Numbered from the stretch's first letter, positions 1 through 10,996 are shown. The stretch is DNA of 64,000 nt from Pseudomonas sp. W4I3 (GCF_030816195.1 NZ_JAUSXS010000001.1:2379501-2443500); one strand, 5' to 3'. Program-made: numbers and translations. Notes: generated by a model from the sequence alone, not told the origin.

Positions 1-45
1 GTGTTTTTTGTTCTGCGTTTATTGCGCGGTCGACAAGAATTTTGA
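1..45 (+). CDS. Possible 3' end of an upstream gene (partial)
   Basis: Frame 1 is open from the window edge and stops at TGA 43-45, giving a basic hydrophobic tail (VFFVLRLLRGRQEF). It ends 26 bases before wbpM. In related Pseudomonas the gene before wbpM is often an initiating glycosyltransferase (WbpL type), and a hydrophobic/basic C-terminus would fit. Fourteen codons cannot prove identity or even that the frame is used. Confidence 0.3.
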   Translation: MFFVLRLLRGRQEF

Positions 46-71
46 TCTAACGCAAGGACCGTAGGTGAATC

Positions 72-2070
72 ATGATTAACCGATTGCGCACTTGGCTATT
101 GAAACTGCCTCGTCACCAAAAACGGCTGATGCAGGTATTTGCAGATGTTGTCTTGGTTTTTTTGGCGCTTTGGATGGCGTTTGTTGTTCGCCTCGGCATT
201 GATGAGATGATCAACCCGGTAAAAATGCATCTTTGGTTGTTTTTAGCTGCGCCGGTGGTCGCTATACCGCTTTTCATTCGTTTCGGTATGTACCGCGCGG
301 TCATGCGCTATTTTGGCAACGATGCGCTGGTAGCGATTATCAAGGCTGTCAGTCTTTCATCACTGATCTTGGGCGTAGTGGTCTATTGGTATAGCAACCA
401 TCAAAACGTCGTGCCTCGGTCAATTATCTTCAATTACTGGTGGTTGAGCTTGATCATGGTCGGTGGTTTGCGCTTGACTATGCGCCAGTACTTTTTGGGC
501 GATTGGTTTGCTGCTGCCCAGCATGTGCCATTCACCAATCGGGATGATGGCCTTGCGCGTGTTGCTATTTATGGCGCCGGTGCCGCGGGAAACCAGCTGG
601 TTGCTGCGCTACGAATGGGGCGCGTGATGCGGCCCGTTGCTTTCATTGATGACGATCTAACTATTTCGGACCGTGTTATTTCTGGGCTTCAGGTTTATAA
701 ACCCAAGCACATCCAAAGGATGATCGATGCTACTGGTGCTCAGGAGATCCTTCTGGCTATCCCATCATCGAGCCGTGGTCGGCGTCGTGAAATTCTTGGC
801 TTTCTGGAAGGCTTTCCTCTTCATGTACGCAGCGTGCCAGGTTTCATGGATCTCGCCAGTGGGCGTGTGAAAGTTGATGATATCCAGGAAGTCGACATTG
901 CTGATCTACTCGGTCGTGATTCCGTGCCTGCGCAAGATGAGCTACTCGAGCACTGCATCAAGGGGCCAGAGTGTGCTTGTAACCGGAGCCGGTGGGTCAA
1001 TTGGCTCTGAGCTCTGCCGACAGATATTGGAGCTGAGACCCACAACCCTTCTGTTGTTCGAGCACAGTGAGTTTAATCTTTATAGTATTCTTTCTGAGCT
1101 GGAGCAGCGTATTGCTCGACATTCGTTGCCGGTCAAGTTACTGCCAATATTGGGTTCGGTGCGTGATAAGGCCAAGCTGCTAGACGTAATGAAAACCTGG
1201 CGTGTCGATACGGTTTACCATGCTGCGGCCTATAAACATGTACCGATCGTTGAGCACAATATCGCGGAAGGTGTATTGAATAATGTTATAGGCACACTAA
1301 ATACAGCACAGGCTGCACTTCAGTCGGGCGCGTCTAATTTCGTGCTGATCTCTACAGATAAGGCTGTGCGCCCAACAAATGTTATGGGCAGTACCAAGCG
1401 CCTCGCTGAACTGACGCTCCAAGCTTTGAGCCATGAGCCGGCTCCGCGGCTGTTTGGTGATGAGTCCAATGTCCCCCACGTCAATAAAACCCGATTCACG
1501 ATGGTGAGATTTGGAAATGTACTAGGTTCGTCCGGCTCCGTAATCCCTCTGTTTCACAAGCAGATTAAATCGGGTGGGCCCCTGACTGTTACGCATCCGA
1601 AAATTACTCGTTATTTCATGACGATACCTGAAGCTGCTCAATTGGTCATTCAGGCAGGTTCAATGGGACTTGGTGGCGATGTATTCGTGCTGGATATGGG
1701 GGAACCCGTCAGGATCGTCGAGTTAGCTGAAAAGATGGTTCACCTGTCTGGCTTGAGCGTTCGGTCAGACAAAAACCCCCATGGTGATATTGCCATAGAG
1801 TTTTCAGGTTTAAGACCGGGAGAAAAACTGTATGAAGAGTTGCTAATTGGCGATAACGTCGTTGCGACTCAACACCCGATGATTATGAGTGCCAATGAGG
1901 ATCACTTACCTTGGGAGGCTCTCAAGATCAAGTTGTCTGAGTTGCTCGCGGCTGTTGATCAGGATGACTATAATCGGGTACGCCAGCTATTGCGTGACAC
2001 AGTCAGCGGCTATACCCCAGATGGAGAAATTGTCGATTGGATTTATCAGCAGCGTCGACTTGAGCCATGA
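72..2070 (+). pseudogene. wbpM: WbpM-type UDP-GlcNAc 4,6-dehydratase, split by a +1 frameshift
   Basis: WbpM-family proteins are inner-membrane UDP-GlcNAc C4,C6-dehydratases that supply 6-deoxy-4-keto sugars for O-antigen. The first frame (72-1010) encodes four predicted membrane segments within about residues 15-140, then a CoA-binding-3/Rossmann region (AIYGAGAAGNQLV). The second frame, open from 874, ends at 2070 and carries the catalytic SDR domain with NAD motif VTGAGGSIGSELCRQ. The usual YxxxK is replaced by MGSTK, as in WbpM/FlaA1-type dehydratases. Removing one G from the GGGG run at 962-965 joins the frames into about 665 codons, the size I recall for WbpM. As read, the first product stops at 1010 before the catalytic domain, and the second part has no obvious ribosome site. 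It is either a real null/phase variant or a base-call error. The homology is very secure; the frameshift is seen directly. Confidence 0.9.
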
Positions 2071-2145
2071 ATCAAGAGTTATTGTAGCGCTCGCCCCACG
2101 GGCTCGAAACTTTCCCTAGTTTCATAGTTTCGCGCAGCTTGTAGC

Positions 2146-2174
2146 AAGCCGGTCGTTGACCGGCTTATTTTTTT
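2146..2174 (+). terminator. Rho-independent terminator after wbpM
   Basis: Arms AAGCCGGT (2146-2153) and ACCGGCTT (2159-2166) close a short loop and are followed by a run of T. It lies between the convergent wbpM and acetyltransferase genes. Confidence 0.85.
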
Positions 2175-2192
2175 GCGCAGTTAATTAAGCTT

Positions 2193-2681
2193 TTACACGG
2201 TTCTCTTTGTCTGAGCGCTTACTATTTTTGCTGGATTACCTACTACGGTCGCGTTTGCAGGTACTGATCGAGTAACTACGGCGCCTGCGCCTACCATTGC
2301 GTTTTCACCGATCTCTAAGCCAGGCAATATGGTGCAGTTGGCGCCTAAGGATGCACCTCTGCCCACAACAGTACGAGCGAAACTTTCAGGATAAATTTTG
2401 CTTCTGGGATAAATGTCATTAGTGAACGTAACGTTTGGTCCAATAAACACGTCATCTGAAATAGTGATGCCATCCCAGATTTGCACACCACATTTGATCG
2501 TGACACGGTCCCCAATAGTCACATCATTTTCAATGAACACATGGTCGCAGACATTGCAGTCAGCTCCAATTTTTGCGTTAGGCAAAATATGTGTGAATGC
2601 CCAAATTCTAGAGCCTTTGCCAATGTCTGATGATTCGCACAGTGCATGAGAGTGCACAAAGTAGTCTTTGGAATCGCTCAT
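2193..2681 (-). CDS. Left-handed beta-helix sugar N-/O-acetyltransferase (WbpD/FdtC-like)
   Basis: This 162-residue protein is built of hexapeptide repeats ([LIV]GxxxxI pattern) from about residue 18 to 150. Examples are [20 protein letters not shown] and [24 protein letters not shown], ending VGNPAKIV. Trimeric enzymes of this fold acetylate UDP- or dTDP-amino sugars for O-antigen (WbpD, FdtC, QdtC, N-terminal WxcM). The segment [20 protein letters not shown] is typical of that subgroup. It faces wbpM tail to tail and is AT-richer than the downstream chromosome. In relatives I recall wbpM being followed directly by the ComEA gene, so this may be a remnant of a replaced O-antigen cluster (inference). 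The exact sugar substrate is unknown. Confidence 0.82.
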   Translation of the reverse strand: MSDSKDYFVHSHALCESSDIGKGSRIWAFTHILPNAKIGADCNVCDHVFIENDVTIGDRVTIKCGVQIWDGITISDDVFIGPNVTFTNDIYPRSKIYPESFARTVVGRGASLGANCTILPGLEIGENAMVGAGAVVTRSVPANATVVGNPAKIVSAQTKRTV

Positions 2682-3041
2682 TTGTTTTCTACCTCTTTTT
2701 GGCTCAAAGCGTGATAGTTTCTTGGAAAGGACACCAATTTTCCATTATTTTCGCGTCTTTTTACTTAGGGGCCATAGATGCTCAGCAGCGACGAGATTCG
2801 CCTGGCGCTTCTTTCATGAGGTTTTCTGTGTGTTTTCCTCGACCATAGATCTTCCTTGACGCTGTCTTTTTCTGCCAAGAGCTTTGCTGAGGCTCTGTCG
2901 GAAACGATTTCGTGGTTTTAGAGAGCAGTCAAACATACGCTGTTACTCACCCATTTTTGACACCCTCCAATCATCGCCTAAGTTAGAAAAGCAGCTTCGG
3001 AAAAGCTGCTTTTCCCTCACCGATGTCATGGAGCGTCACCA
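2682..3041. other. Intergenic region between acetyltransferase and comEA
   Basis: About 360 bases with no convincing gene; the small + strand frames here lack family features. It holds the upstream region of the minus-strand acetyltransferase and, near its right end, a strong hairpin (2988-3014). Confidence 0.6.
2988..3014. terminator. Strong hairpin upstream of comEA, probable bidirectional terminator
   Basis: AAAAGCAGCTT (2988-2998) pairs perfectly with AAGCTGCTTTT (3004-3014) around a CGGAA loop. The A/T ends of the arms let it act on both strands. It is placed where the O-antigen block ends, 27 bases before the comEA start, so it may insulate the next gene or mark a deleted gene. Confidence 0.65.
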
Positions 3042-3374
3042 ATGCAAAACACCTACATTTCCTCCCTCATCTTCGCCTTCCTCACCACCCTCTCTGTCGC
3101 GACCACCGCAGCCCCATCCGCCAAACCTGAGGCACCAACCCCCATCTCCGCGCAGATGACCAAAACCGAGCAATCCGCCAAGGTCAATCTCAACGCCGCT
3201 GATGCCGAAACCCTGCGACGCGATCTGTTCGGTATTGGTGCTTCCAAGGCCAAGGCGATCGTTGCCTTCCGCGAGAGCAATGGCCCCTTCACAGCGGTGG
3301 ATGAATTGCTGGAGGTAAAGGGGATTGGCAAGGCTTTGCTGGAAAAGAATCGTGAGAGGCTGGTGATCAACTAA
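3042..3374 (+). CDS. ComEA-family helix-hairpin-helix DNA-binding protein
   Basis: The 110-residue protein has a signal peptide (about residues 1-23, ending ATTAA), a short Pro/Ala linker, and a double helix-hairpin-helix domain. The signature is VNLNAADAETL at about 48-58, followed by IGASKAKAIVAFRESNGPF and VKGIGKALLEKNRERL. ComEA homologues bind DNA non-specifically in the periplasm and are associated with natural transformation. In Pseudomonas the short form commonly follows wbpM. The start at 3042 follows GGAGCGTC, a weak ribosome site. It stands alone between two terminators. Actual DNA uptake is not shown. Confidence 0.88.
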   Translation: MQNTYISSLIFAFLTTLSVATTAAPSAKPEAPTPISAQMTKTEQSAKVNLNAADAETLRRDLFGIGASKAKAIVAFRESNGPFTAVDELLEVKGIGKALLEKNRERLVIN

Positions 3375-3388
3375 GGGATGTAGCGCAG

Positions 3389-3415
3389 AAGGCCGATCGT
3401 TGAGCGGCCTTTTTC
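3389..3415 (+). terminator. Terminator after comEA-like gene
   Basis: AGGCCG (3390-3395) pairs with CGGCCT (3405-3410), followed by TTTTC. Confidence 0.8.
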
Positions 3416-3477
3416 ATCGCGTTGATCTTTATGCCCCTGACCCACCTGGCATGAAAAGTGGTTACCTCAACAGCAGT

Positions 3478-3492
3478 GATTGTTCAACAATC
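3478..3492. promoter_or_regulatory. Candidate FCD/GntR operator
   Basis: GATTGTT-C-AACAATC is a perfect 7-base inverted repeat ending 11 bases before the regulator's ATG at 3504. Its core TTGTTCAACAA fits the TNGT-N3-ACNA consensus of the FadR/FCD branch of GntR regulators. Autoregulation is inferred. Confidence 0.6.
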
Positions 3493-3503
3493 TTGAGGTG
3501 TGA

Positions 3504-4148
3504 ATGAAGCTCAATGTGTCCCTGGCCGATCAGATCGCCTTGGAGTTGCGTGCCGATATCATCGGTGGGCGGTTGTTGCCGGGTATGCCGTTGGTTGAGG
3601 TCGACTTGGTCAGGGCCTACAACGCATCGCGCAATACCATTCGCGAGGCCCTGCATCGGTTAGGGCAGGAGGGGTTAACTCGGTATGTGCGTAACAAGGG
3701 CGTGATGGTGCGCCGCCTGGAACGTGAGGAAGTGCGTGATCTGTTTGTGGTCCGCCGCACTTTAGAGCTGCAAGCCATTGCCCAAAGCGGCTCTCTGACC
3801 AACGATCAATCCGAGGGCATGCAAAACGCAATCGACGCCACCGCCTTGGCGCGGGAGCGTGAAGACTGGCGCGCCGTGGCCACTCACAGCCTGGTGTTTC
3901 ACCAACAGATTGTCGGGCTGATGCGCAGCCCATTGTTCGATGATTTTTTCGCTCAGGTGATCGCCCAATTGCGTTTGGTGTTTTGCGCCGCGCCTGACGA
4001 ACAACGCTTCCAATCGCCCTGGCTGGAACGCGATCGTGAGATTTACACACTGTTAGCCAGCGACAACAAACCAGCCGCCAGCGAGGCGATGAGCCTCTAC
4101 CTGGACGATTCGGAACACCTTTCCCTCGCCTTGTTTGATCACCCTTGA
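3504..4148 (+). CDS. GntR-family transcriptional regulator, FCD subfamily
   Basis: The 214-residue protein has an N-terminal winged helix (about 8-75) with the expected LADQIALELRADIIGGRLLPG and NASRNTIREALHRLGQEGL. A helical FCD ligand-binding domain follows (about 80-205), with candidate metal-site histidines around SLVFHQQIV and SEHLSL. FCD regulators respond to carboxylates or small amine/acid metabolites. TTGAGGTG supplies the ribosome site for ATG 3504. A TNGT-N3-ACNA palindrome sits just upstream. Only 14 bases separate its stop from the DUF1989 gene start, so the two form an operon, and it likely controls that gene and possibly the APC permease beyond. Confidence 0.9.
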   Translation: MKLNVSLADQIALELRADIIGGRLLPGMPLVEVDLVRAYNASRNTIREALHRLGQEGLTRYVRNKGVMVRRLEREEVRDLFVVRRTLELQAIAQSGSLTNDQSEGMQNAIDATALAREREDWRAVATHSLVFHQQIVGLMRSPLFDDFFAQVIAQLRLVFCAAPDEQRFQSPWLERDREIYTLLASDNKPAASEAMSLYLDDSEHLSLALFDHP

Positions 4149-4162
4149 TGGAGGATTGCCTC

Positions 4163-5011
4163 ATGTACAAAGACTATCCAGCCGCTTACCAGGTCAGCAA
4201 AGGTTCGGCGTTGCAGGTAAACACCGCGTTCTATGAACGCATCCGTGACAGCAAGAACCAGCGCACCCTGATCGAACAGTTCGAGGTGCCAATCCGCACG
4301 GGCAGGGCGTGGAACGTACCGGCCGGGCATGTGTTTCGTGTGACGACGCCGGTGGGGCCGCAGGTAGGTGATTTCAACGTGTGGAACGGCAATGACCCTC
4401 GCGAGCGCTTGTGGGCGGCGCGTACTCGGCAGCTTCAAGGCGCCCACGTCAGCACGCATGACCGTTTGTGGTCGAACCTGCCGTTTCTACGACCGCTGGT
4501 CACGATTACCGACGACAGCCTGGCAAGCTACGGCATCGATGAACACGGTGGGCGCCTGCACGATTTGCTAGGCACGCGTTGTGACCCCTATGTAAACCGC
4601 ATGCTTACTGGCGAGGACTTCCATCATCACTGCCACTCGAACCTGACTCGCGCGGTGTTGCCTCACGGCCTGACGGAATTCGATGTGCATGACGTGCTGA
4701 ATATTTTCCAGTGCACCGGCCTCAATCACGACGACATGTATTTCATGAAAGCCTGTCCGGCGCAGAAGGGTGATTACCTGGAGTTCTTTGCCGAGATTGA
4801 TCTGTTATGTGCATTGTCGACGTGCCCAGGTGGGGATTTGTCACTGCCGATGTGGGGGCCGGATGCGCAGGATCCACTGACGGTGTGCCGTCCGTTGGGG
4901 GTTGAGATCTACAGGCTGGAGGATGAATTGCTGAGTGGCTGGAGCCAGCCGGAGCGAGCGGCCTATAAGGGGCAACATGGGTTACATATTGCCAAGGCGC
5001 AATGGGAGTAG
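4163..5011 (+). CDS. DUF1989 / urea carboxylase-associated family protein
   Basis: The protein is about 282 residues. The start at 4163 is chosen because GGAGG at 4150-4154 is correctly spaced; the ATG at 4145 overlaps the regulator stop and lacks this. DUF1989 proteins accompany urea carboxylase or amine/amidine degradation genes. The family features are visible: a central GDFNVWNGNDPRE, the histidine cluster GEDFHHHCHSNL and the C-terminal CPGGDLSLPMWG with cysteines. The His/Cys pattern suggests metal binding (inference). The reaction is unknown here. It sits downstream of a GntR regulator and faces an ethanolamine-type permease, so amine or amino-alcohol catabolism is plausible. Confidence 0.85.
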   Translation: MYKDYPAAYQVSKGSALQVNTAFYERIRDSKNQRTLIEQFEVPIRTGRAWNVPAGHVFRVTTPVGPQVGDFNVWNGNDPRERLWAARTRQLQGAHVSTHDRLWSNLPFLRPLVTITDDSLASYGIDEHGGRLHDLLGTRCDPYVNRMLTGEDFHHHCHSNLTRAVLPHGLTEFDVHDVLNIFQCTGLNHDDMYFMKACPAQKGDYLEFFAEIDLLCALSTCPGGDLSLPMWGPDAQDPLTVCRPLGVEIYRLEDELLSGWSQPERAAYKGQHGLHIAKAQWE

Positions 5012-5052
5012 GGCTGCTTCGCAGCCCAGCGGGAGCAAGCTCCCTCGCCACA
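5011..5052. repeat. REP-like palindrome
   Basis: A GGGCTGC-TTC-GCAGCCC hairpin (5011-5027) is followed by GGGAGCAAGCTCCC and a CTCGCCACA tail. It starts at the stop codon of the DUF1989 gene and has the make-up of Pseudomonas REP elements. It may also act as a 3' stabiliser or terminator. Confidence 0.7.
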
Positions 5053-5066
5053 GGGTTGTAAGCGAT

Positions 5067-5234
5067 TTAGCGGTCTTGCGCATCCTTGGCGTCCGCTTGC
5101 GCATTGCGCTCGGCCACGCGTTTGCGTTGTTCGTCGGTGAGTTCCACTTTGTTGGCGCTGTCACGCAGCATCATCAGTCCACCGACGATCGACCCGATCG
5201 CGACTACCATAATCAACCATGCATACCACGGCAT
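5067..5234 (-). CDS. Small membrane protein, DUF2897 family
   Basis: This 55-residue protein starts MPWYAWLIMVVAIGSIVGGL, one hydrophobic segment (residues 4-21), then a charged tail with ELTDEQRKRVAERNAQADAKD. That architecture is the DUF2897 family of small gamma-proteobacterial membrane proteins of unknown role. AAGGAGAG upstream supplies a good ribosome site. A longer reading frame reaching 5867 runs into the permease gene and is not used. It lies downstream of the permease on the same strand, separated by a hairpin. Confidence 0.8.
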   Translation of the reverse strand: MPWYAWLIMVVAIGSIVGGLMMLRDSANKVELTDEQRKRVAERNAQADAKDAQDR

Positions 5235-5256
5235 AAGGCTCTCCTTGAGGCAGATG

Positions 5257-5279
5257 CCCGTGGGGAAATTTCCCACGGG
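5257..5279. terminator. Hairpin between permease and DUF2897 gene
   Basis: CCCGTGGG (5257-5264) pairs with CCCACGGG (5272-5279) around GAAATTT. It has no T-run, so it may be a processing or weak termination site rather than a classic terminator. Confidence 0.4.
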
Positions 5280-5344
5280 AATGACTGCTTTGAGTGACGG
5301 GCGTTCTGAGTAGTTCAGTGTACGCCCGTTCTGCCTCGCAGGCC

Positions 5345-6709
5345 TTATAGTCCCGTCAACATTGCGTCCGCCGGGGCGTCGGCGCGGTCTTGTGCAGTCA
5401 GTTGGAAGTAGACGAAGCCCACCACCATAAAGCCCAGGAAGATCAGCCCGATCAAGGCATTGAACCAGGCCATCGCTACCAGGCACACCACTGCCAGTAC
5501 CAGCGCGATACCCGGCACGATGGGATAACCCGGCGCGCGGAAGGTGCGTTCCAGCAGCGGTTCGGTTTTGCGCAGCTTGAACAGGCTGAGCATGCTCATG
5601 ATGTACATGACGATGGCGCCGAACACGGCCATGGTGATCATCGCGGCGGTCAGGGTCATGCCGCCCAGATTGATCAAGCCATCGCTGTAGATCGCGGCGA
5701 TACCGACCACGCCGCCAGCGATGATCGCGCGGTGGGGTGTCTGAAATCGCGACAGTTTGGCCAGGAAGGAGGGCAGGTAACCGGCGCGGGCCAGGGCGAA
5801 GAATTGGCGCGAGTAGCCGAGGATGATGCCATGAAAGCTCGCCACCAGGCCGAACAGGCCGATCCATACCAGCATGTGTAGCCAGCCGGAGTGTGTGCCT
5901 ACTACGGTTTTCATGGCTTGGGGCAGTGGGTCGTTGATGTTCGACAGGGTGCGCCAGTCGCCTACGCCGCCGGCGAAGAACATCACGCCCATGGCCAGGA
6001 TCACCAGGGTCAGGATGCCGCTGATGTAGGCTTTTGGAATCGTACGCTTGGGATCTTTCGCTTCTTCGGCTGCCATGGCCGCGCCTTCGATGGCAAGGAA
6101 GAACCAGATGGCGAAGGGGATCGCCGCGAACATGCCGGCAATCGCCGGGGCACCGAAGGTGTCGGAGCCGGCCCAGCCGTTCAGGGCGAAGTTGCTGAAG
6201 CTGAATGCTGGGGCAACGACGCCCATGAACACCAGCAACTCGGCGACGGCGAGTACGCAGACCACCAGTTCGAAAGTGGCGGCGAGTTTCACGCCGAGGA
6301 TGTTCAGGCCCATGAACACGATGTAGGCGCCGACGGCGGCGTGTTTCGGGTCCAGTGCTGGAAATTGCACGTTGAGGTAGGCGCCGATGGCCAGGGCAAT
6401 GGCGGGTGGGGCGAAGACGAATTCGATCAGGGTCGCCAGGCCGGCTATCAGGCCGCCTTTTTCACCAAAGGCGCGGCGGCTGTAGGCGAACGGTCCACCC
6501 GCATGGGGAATCGCGGTGGTCAGCTCGGTGAAACTGAAAATGAAGCAGGTGTACATCGCGGCGACCATCAATGAGGTCACCAGAAAGCCCAGCGTGCCGG
6601 CCACGCCCCAGCCATAGCTCCAGCCGAAGTACTCACCGGAAATCACCAGGCCGACCGCGATGCCCCATAGATGCAGGGTGCCCAAAGTGGGTTTGAGTTG
6701 TGTGTTCAT
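5345..6709 (-). CDS. APC-superfamily permease, ethanolamine permease type
   Basis: The 454-residue inner-membrane transporter has about 12 hydrophobic segments. The N-terminus (GTLHLWGIAVGLVISGEYFGWSYGWGVAG) and the FTELTTAIPHAGGPFAYSRRAFG block match the Eat/EutP ethanolamine permease branch of the APC family. EGAAMAAEEAKDPKRTIPKA is the conserved loop after TM6. It probably imports ethanolamine or a related amino-alcohol by H+ symport. No eutBC lyase genes are in the window; the DUF1989/GntR pair is the nearest candidate partner. The last residues are Asp/Ala rich and probably cytoplasmic. Substrate is inferred from resemblance only. Confidence 0.85.
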   Translation of the reverse strand: MNTQLKPTLGTLHLWGIAVGLVISGEYFGWSYGWGVAGTLGFLVTSLMVAAMYTCFIFSFTELTTAIPHAGGPFAYSRRAFGEKGGLIAGLATLIEFVFAPPAIALAIGAYLNVQFPALDPKHAAVGAYIVFMGLNILGVKLAATFELVVCVLAVAELLVFMGVVAPAFSFSNFALNGWAGSDTFGAPAIAGMFAAIPFAIWFFLAIEGAAMAAEEAKDPKRTIPKAYISGILTLVILAMGVMFFAGGVGDWRTLSNINDPLPQAMKTVVGTHSGWLHMLVWIGLFGLVASFHGIILGYSRQFFALARAGYLPSFLAKLSRFQTPHRAIIAGGVVGIAAIYSDGLINLGGMTLTAAMITMAVFGAIVMYIMSMLSLFKLRKTEPLLERTFRAPGYPIVPGIALVLAVVCLVAMAWFNALIGLIFLGFMVVGFVYFQLTAQDRADAPADAMLTGL

Positions 6710-6877
6710 TATGAAGAGCTCCCTGAACGGTTTGGAATGATTCAGGGTGTTGCAGTGGACATGCCAGCCTGAGAATCATTGTCGTAAAGCTGCACGACTG
6801 TCGTTTGGGGGATGGTTTGGCGTTTGAATGTTGGCAGCGGTGCACCAGTTGAGTGCGAGGGTGGCTTGGCTGGCGCC

Positions 6878-6939
6878 ATCGGGGGCGAGCCCCCTCCCAC
6901 AGGTGATCGGCGCTCGGGCAAGTGGGGATTGCTCCCGAT
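6878..6939. repeat. REPIN-like inverted pair, one arm degenerate
   Basis: ATCGGGGGCGAGCCCCCTCC (from 6878) faces a decayed copy GTGGGGATTGCTCCCGAT (6922-6939). It is the same family as the other REP pairs in this window. Confidence 0.7.
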
Positions 6940-6990
6940 AGCACCTGCAAAGGCACCGAAATCCCAGGTGTAAACCCCGCATAAAGCCAC

Positions 6991-7046
6991 TCTTTACGCC
7001 ATCTTTACGCGCCACGCCCCGCCTCGCTCTCGTTCCTTTACACGCC
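6991..7046 (+). promoter_or_regulatory. Candidate KdpE-binding repeats upstream of kdpF
   Basis: TCTTTACGCC (6991-7000) and TCTTTACGC (7002-7010) are direct repeats 11 bases apart, about one helical turn, and CCTTTACACGCC follows at 7035-7046. The E. coli kdp promoter carries a T-rich TTTACAC...GCC-type KdpE site, so these are good candidates for the response-regulator site 55-110 bases before kdpF. Inferred by pattern only. Confidence 0.45.
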
Positions 7047-7100
7047 TCCTGCGGACAATTGCCCCACACGCGGCACTTGCCGTTAAACGGAGAAACTTCC

Positions 7101-7190
7101 ATGAGCGTTCTGGACGGGGTGTCACTGCTATTGGCCGTGGCGCTGTTCATTTATCTGCTGGTTGCGCTGTTACGCGCGGATCGGAACTAG
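7101..7190 (+). CDS. kdpF: KdpF, small stabilising subunit of the Kdp K+-ATPase
   Basis: This 29-residue single-span membrane peptide (MSVLDGVSLLLAVALFIYLL, then VALLRADRN) is too short for usual gene finders. KdpF stabilises the KdpABC complex in the inner membrane. The YLLVALLRxD(R/K) ending is the family signature. Its TAG ends nine bases before kdpA ATG, with AGGAG between, so it is translated as the first gene of the operon. Confidence 0.92.
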   Translation: MSVLDGVSLLLAVALFIYLLVALLRADRN

Positions 7191-7199
7191 GAGCAGGCT

Positions 7200-8894
7200 A
7201 TGCACAGTTATGACTATTGGCTGATCATCGCCTTCTTCGCCGTGGTACTGGTGCCGGCACCGTTTCTGGGGCGGTTCTACTACAAGGTGATGGAAGGCCA
7301 GCGCACTTGGCTGACGCCGGTGTTGGGGCCTGTCGAGAAAGCCTGTTATCGCCTGTCGGGCGTGGACGATCAGCAGGAGCAAAGCTGGCAGAAATACATG
7401 CTGGCCTTGCTCGCGTTCAACCTCGCGGGCTTCCTGCTGTTGTTCGCAATCCTGTTGTTTCAGAACTATCTGCCACTCAACCCGCAGAAATTGCCGGGCC
7501 AGGAGTGGACACTGGCCTTCAACACCGCGGTCAGTTTCATGACCAACACCAATTGGCAGAACTACAGCGGTGAAGCGTCCCTGAGCTACCTCAGTCAAAT
7601 GGTCGGCCTTACCGTGCAGAACTTCGTCAGTGCCGCCACTGGCCTGGCAGTCCTGGTCGCGCTTTGCCGTGGGATCGGTCGCAAATCCACCAAGACGTTG
7701 GGTAACTTCTGGGTCGACATGACCCGCGCCACCCTCTACGGCTTGCTGCCGTTATGCCTGGTGCTGGCGCTGTTCCTGGTATGGCAGGGCGTGCCGCAGA
7801 CTTTTGCCCATTACGTTGATGCCGTGACCATGCAAGGCGTGGATCAAGTCATCCCACTGGGCCCGGCGGCCAGCCAGATTGCGATCAAGCAACTGGGCAC
7901 CAATGGCGGCGGCTTCTTTGGGGTGAACTCGGCGCATCCATTTGAAGACCCGACCGCATGGGCCAACCTGTTCGAGCTGGCGTCGATCATCCTGATCCCG
8001 GTGGCCCTGGTGTTTACCTTCGGCCACTACGTCAAAGACTTGCGCCAGAGCCGGGCGATCCTCGCCTGCATGCTGGCCTTGTTCCTGATTGGCGGCGCGA
8101 CCTCGCTATGGGCCGAGTACCAGCCCAACCCAACCCTGAACAACCCGGCCGTTGAACAAACTGCGCCACTGGAAGGCAAGGAAGCACGTTTCGGCACCAC
8201 CGGCACGGTGCTCTGGTCGGTGACGACTACCGCAGCGTCCAACGGTTCGGTCAATGGCATGCAGGACAGCCTCAATCCCCTGAGCGGGATGGTGGCGCTG
8301 GTCAACATGATGGTCGGCGAAGTGATCTTCGGCGGCGTCGGCGCCGGTATGTACGGCATGCTGCTCAACGTGTTGATCGCGGTGTTCCTCGCCGGGTTGA
8401 TGATTGGGCGCACCCCGGAATACCTGGGCAAGAAGCTCCAGGCCAAGGAAGTGCAATTGCTCGTGGTGACCCTGCTGGTGATGCCGGTGGGTGTGCTCGT
8501 GTTGGGCGCCATCGCCGCCAGCCTGCCAGGCCCGGCCGGTGCCATCAGCAACCCTGGCCCCCACGGCTTCAGCCAGTTGCTCTACGCCTACACCTCGGCC
8601 AGTGCCAACAACGGTTCGGCATTCGGCGGTTTCAGCGGCAATACCGCGTTCCACAACCTGATGCTCGGTCTGGGCATGTTGATCGGCCGTTTCGGCTACA
8701 TCCTTCCCGTACTGGCCCTGGCCGGTAGCCTGGCGATGAAGAAGACCGCGCCGATTGGCCAGAACAGTTTCCCGACCCACGGCCCGTTATTCGTGACCCT
8801 GTTGACCGTGACTATTTTGTTGGTCGGCGGCCTGACTTTCCTGCCGACGCTGGCGCTGGGTCCTATTGCTGAACACCTGAGCATGGGCTTCTAA
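7200..8894 (+). CDS. kdpA: KdpA, potassium-translocating subunit
   Basis: The 564-residue inner-membrane protein forms the K+ selectivity filter of the KdpFABC pump. Family landmarks include [11 protein letters not shown] (about 121-131), the filter-like segments around [26 protein letters not shown] and a late [14 protein letters not shown] loop. About ten membrane segments are visible, and the length is normal. The ribosome site is AGGAG before ATG 7200, and kdpB follows seven bases after the stop. Confidence 0.97.
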   Translation: MHSYDYWLIIAFFAVVLVPAPFLGRFYYKVMEGQRTWLTPVLGPVEKACYRLSGVDDQQEQSWQKYMLALLAFNLAGFLLLFAILLFQNYLPLNPQKLPGQEWTLAFNTAVSFMTNTNWQNYSGEASLSYLSQMVGLTVQNFVSAATGLAVLVALCRGIGRKSTKTLGNFWVDMTRATLYGLLPLCLVLALFLVWQGVPQTFAHYVDAVTMQGVDQVIPLGPAASQIAIKQLGTNGGGFFGVNSAHPFEDPTAWANLFELASIILIPVALVFTFGHYVKDLRQSRAILACMLALFLIGGATSLWAEYQPNPTLNNPAVEQTAPLEGKEARFGTTGTVLWSVTTTAASNGSVNGMQDSLNPLSGMVALVNMMVGEVIFGGVGAGMYGMLLNVLIAVFLAGLMIGRTPEYLGKKLQAKEVQLLVVTLLVMPVGVLVLGAIAASLPGPAGAISNPGPHGFSQLLYAYTSASANNGSAFGGFSGNTAFHNLMLGLGMLIGRFGYILPVLALAGSLAMKKTAPIGQNSFPTHGPLFVTLLTVTILLVGGLTFLPTLALGPIAEHLSMGF

Positions 8895-8901
8895 AGGGGA
8901 T

Positions 8902-10965
<2,064 letters not shown>

Positions 10966-10996
10966 CCAGCAGTCCTTTGTGGTGAACGTGCTTTGG

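Larger units (their letters stand above)
6710..7100. other. Divergent intergenic region between permease and kdpF
   Basis: About 390 bases without a gene. It carries a degenerate REPIN (6878-6939) and, nearer kdpF, three TTTAC-type repeats listed separately. Promoters for both the permease and kdp must lie here. Confidence 0.6.

Noticed and set aside
5067..5867. 266-codon minus frame containing the DUF2897 protein
   Set aside because: Its first 200 codons overlap the permease gene in another frame; the real start is ATG 5234.
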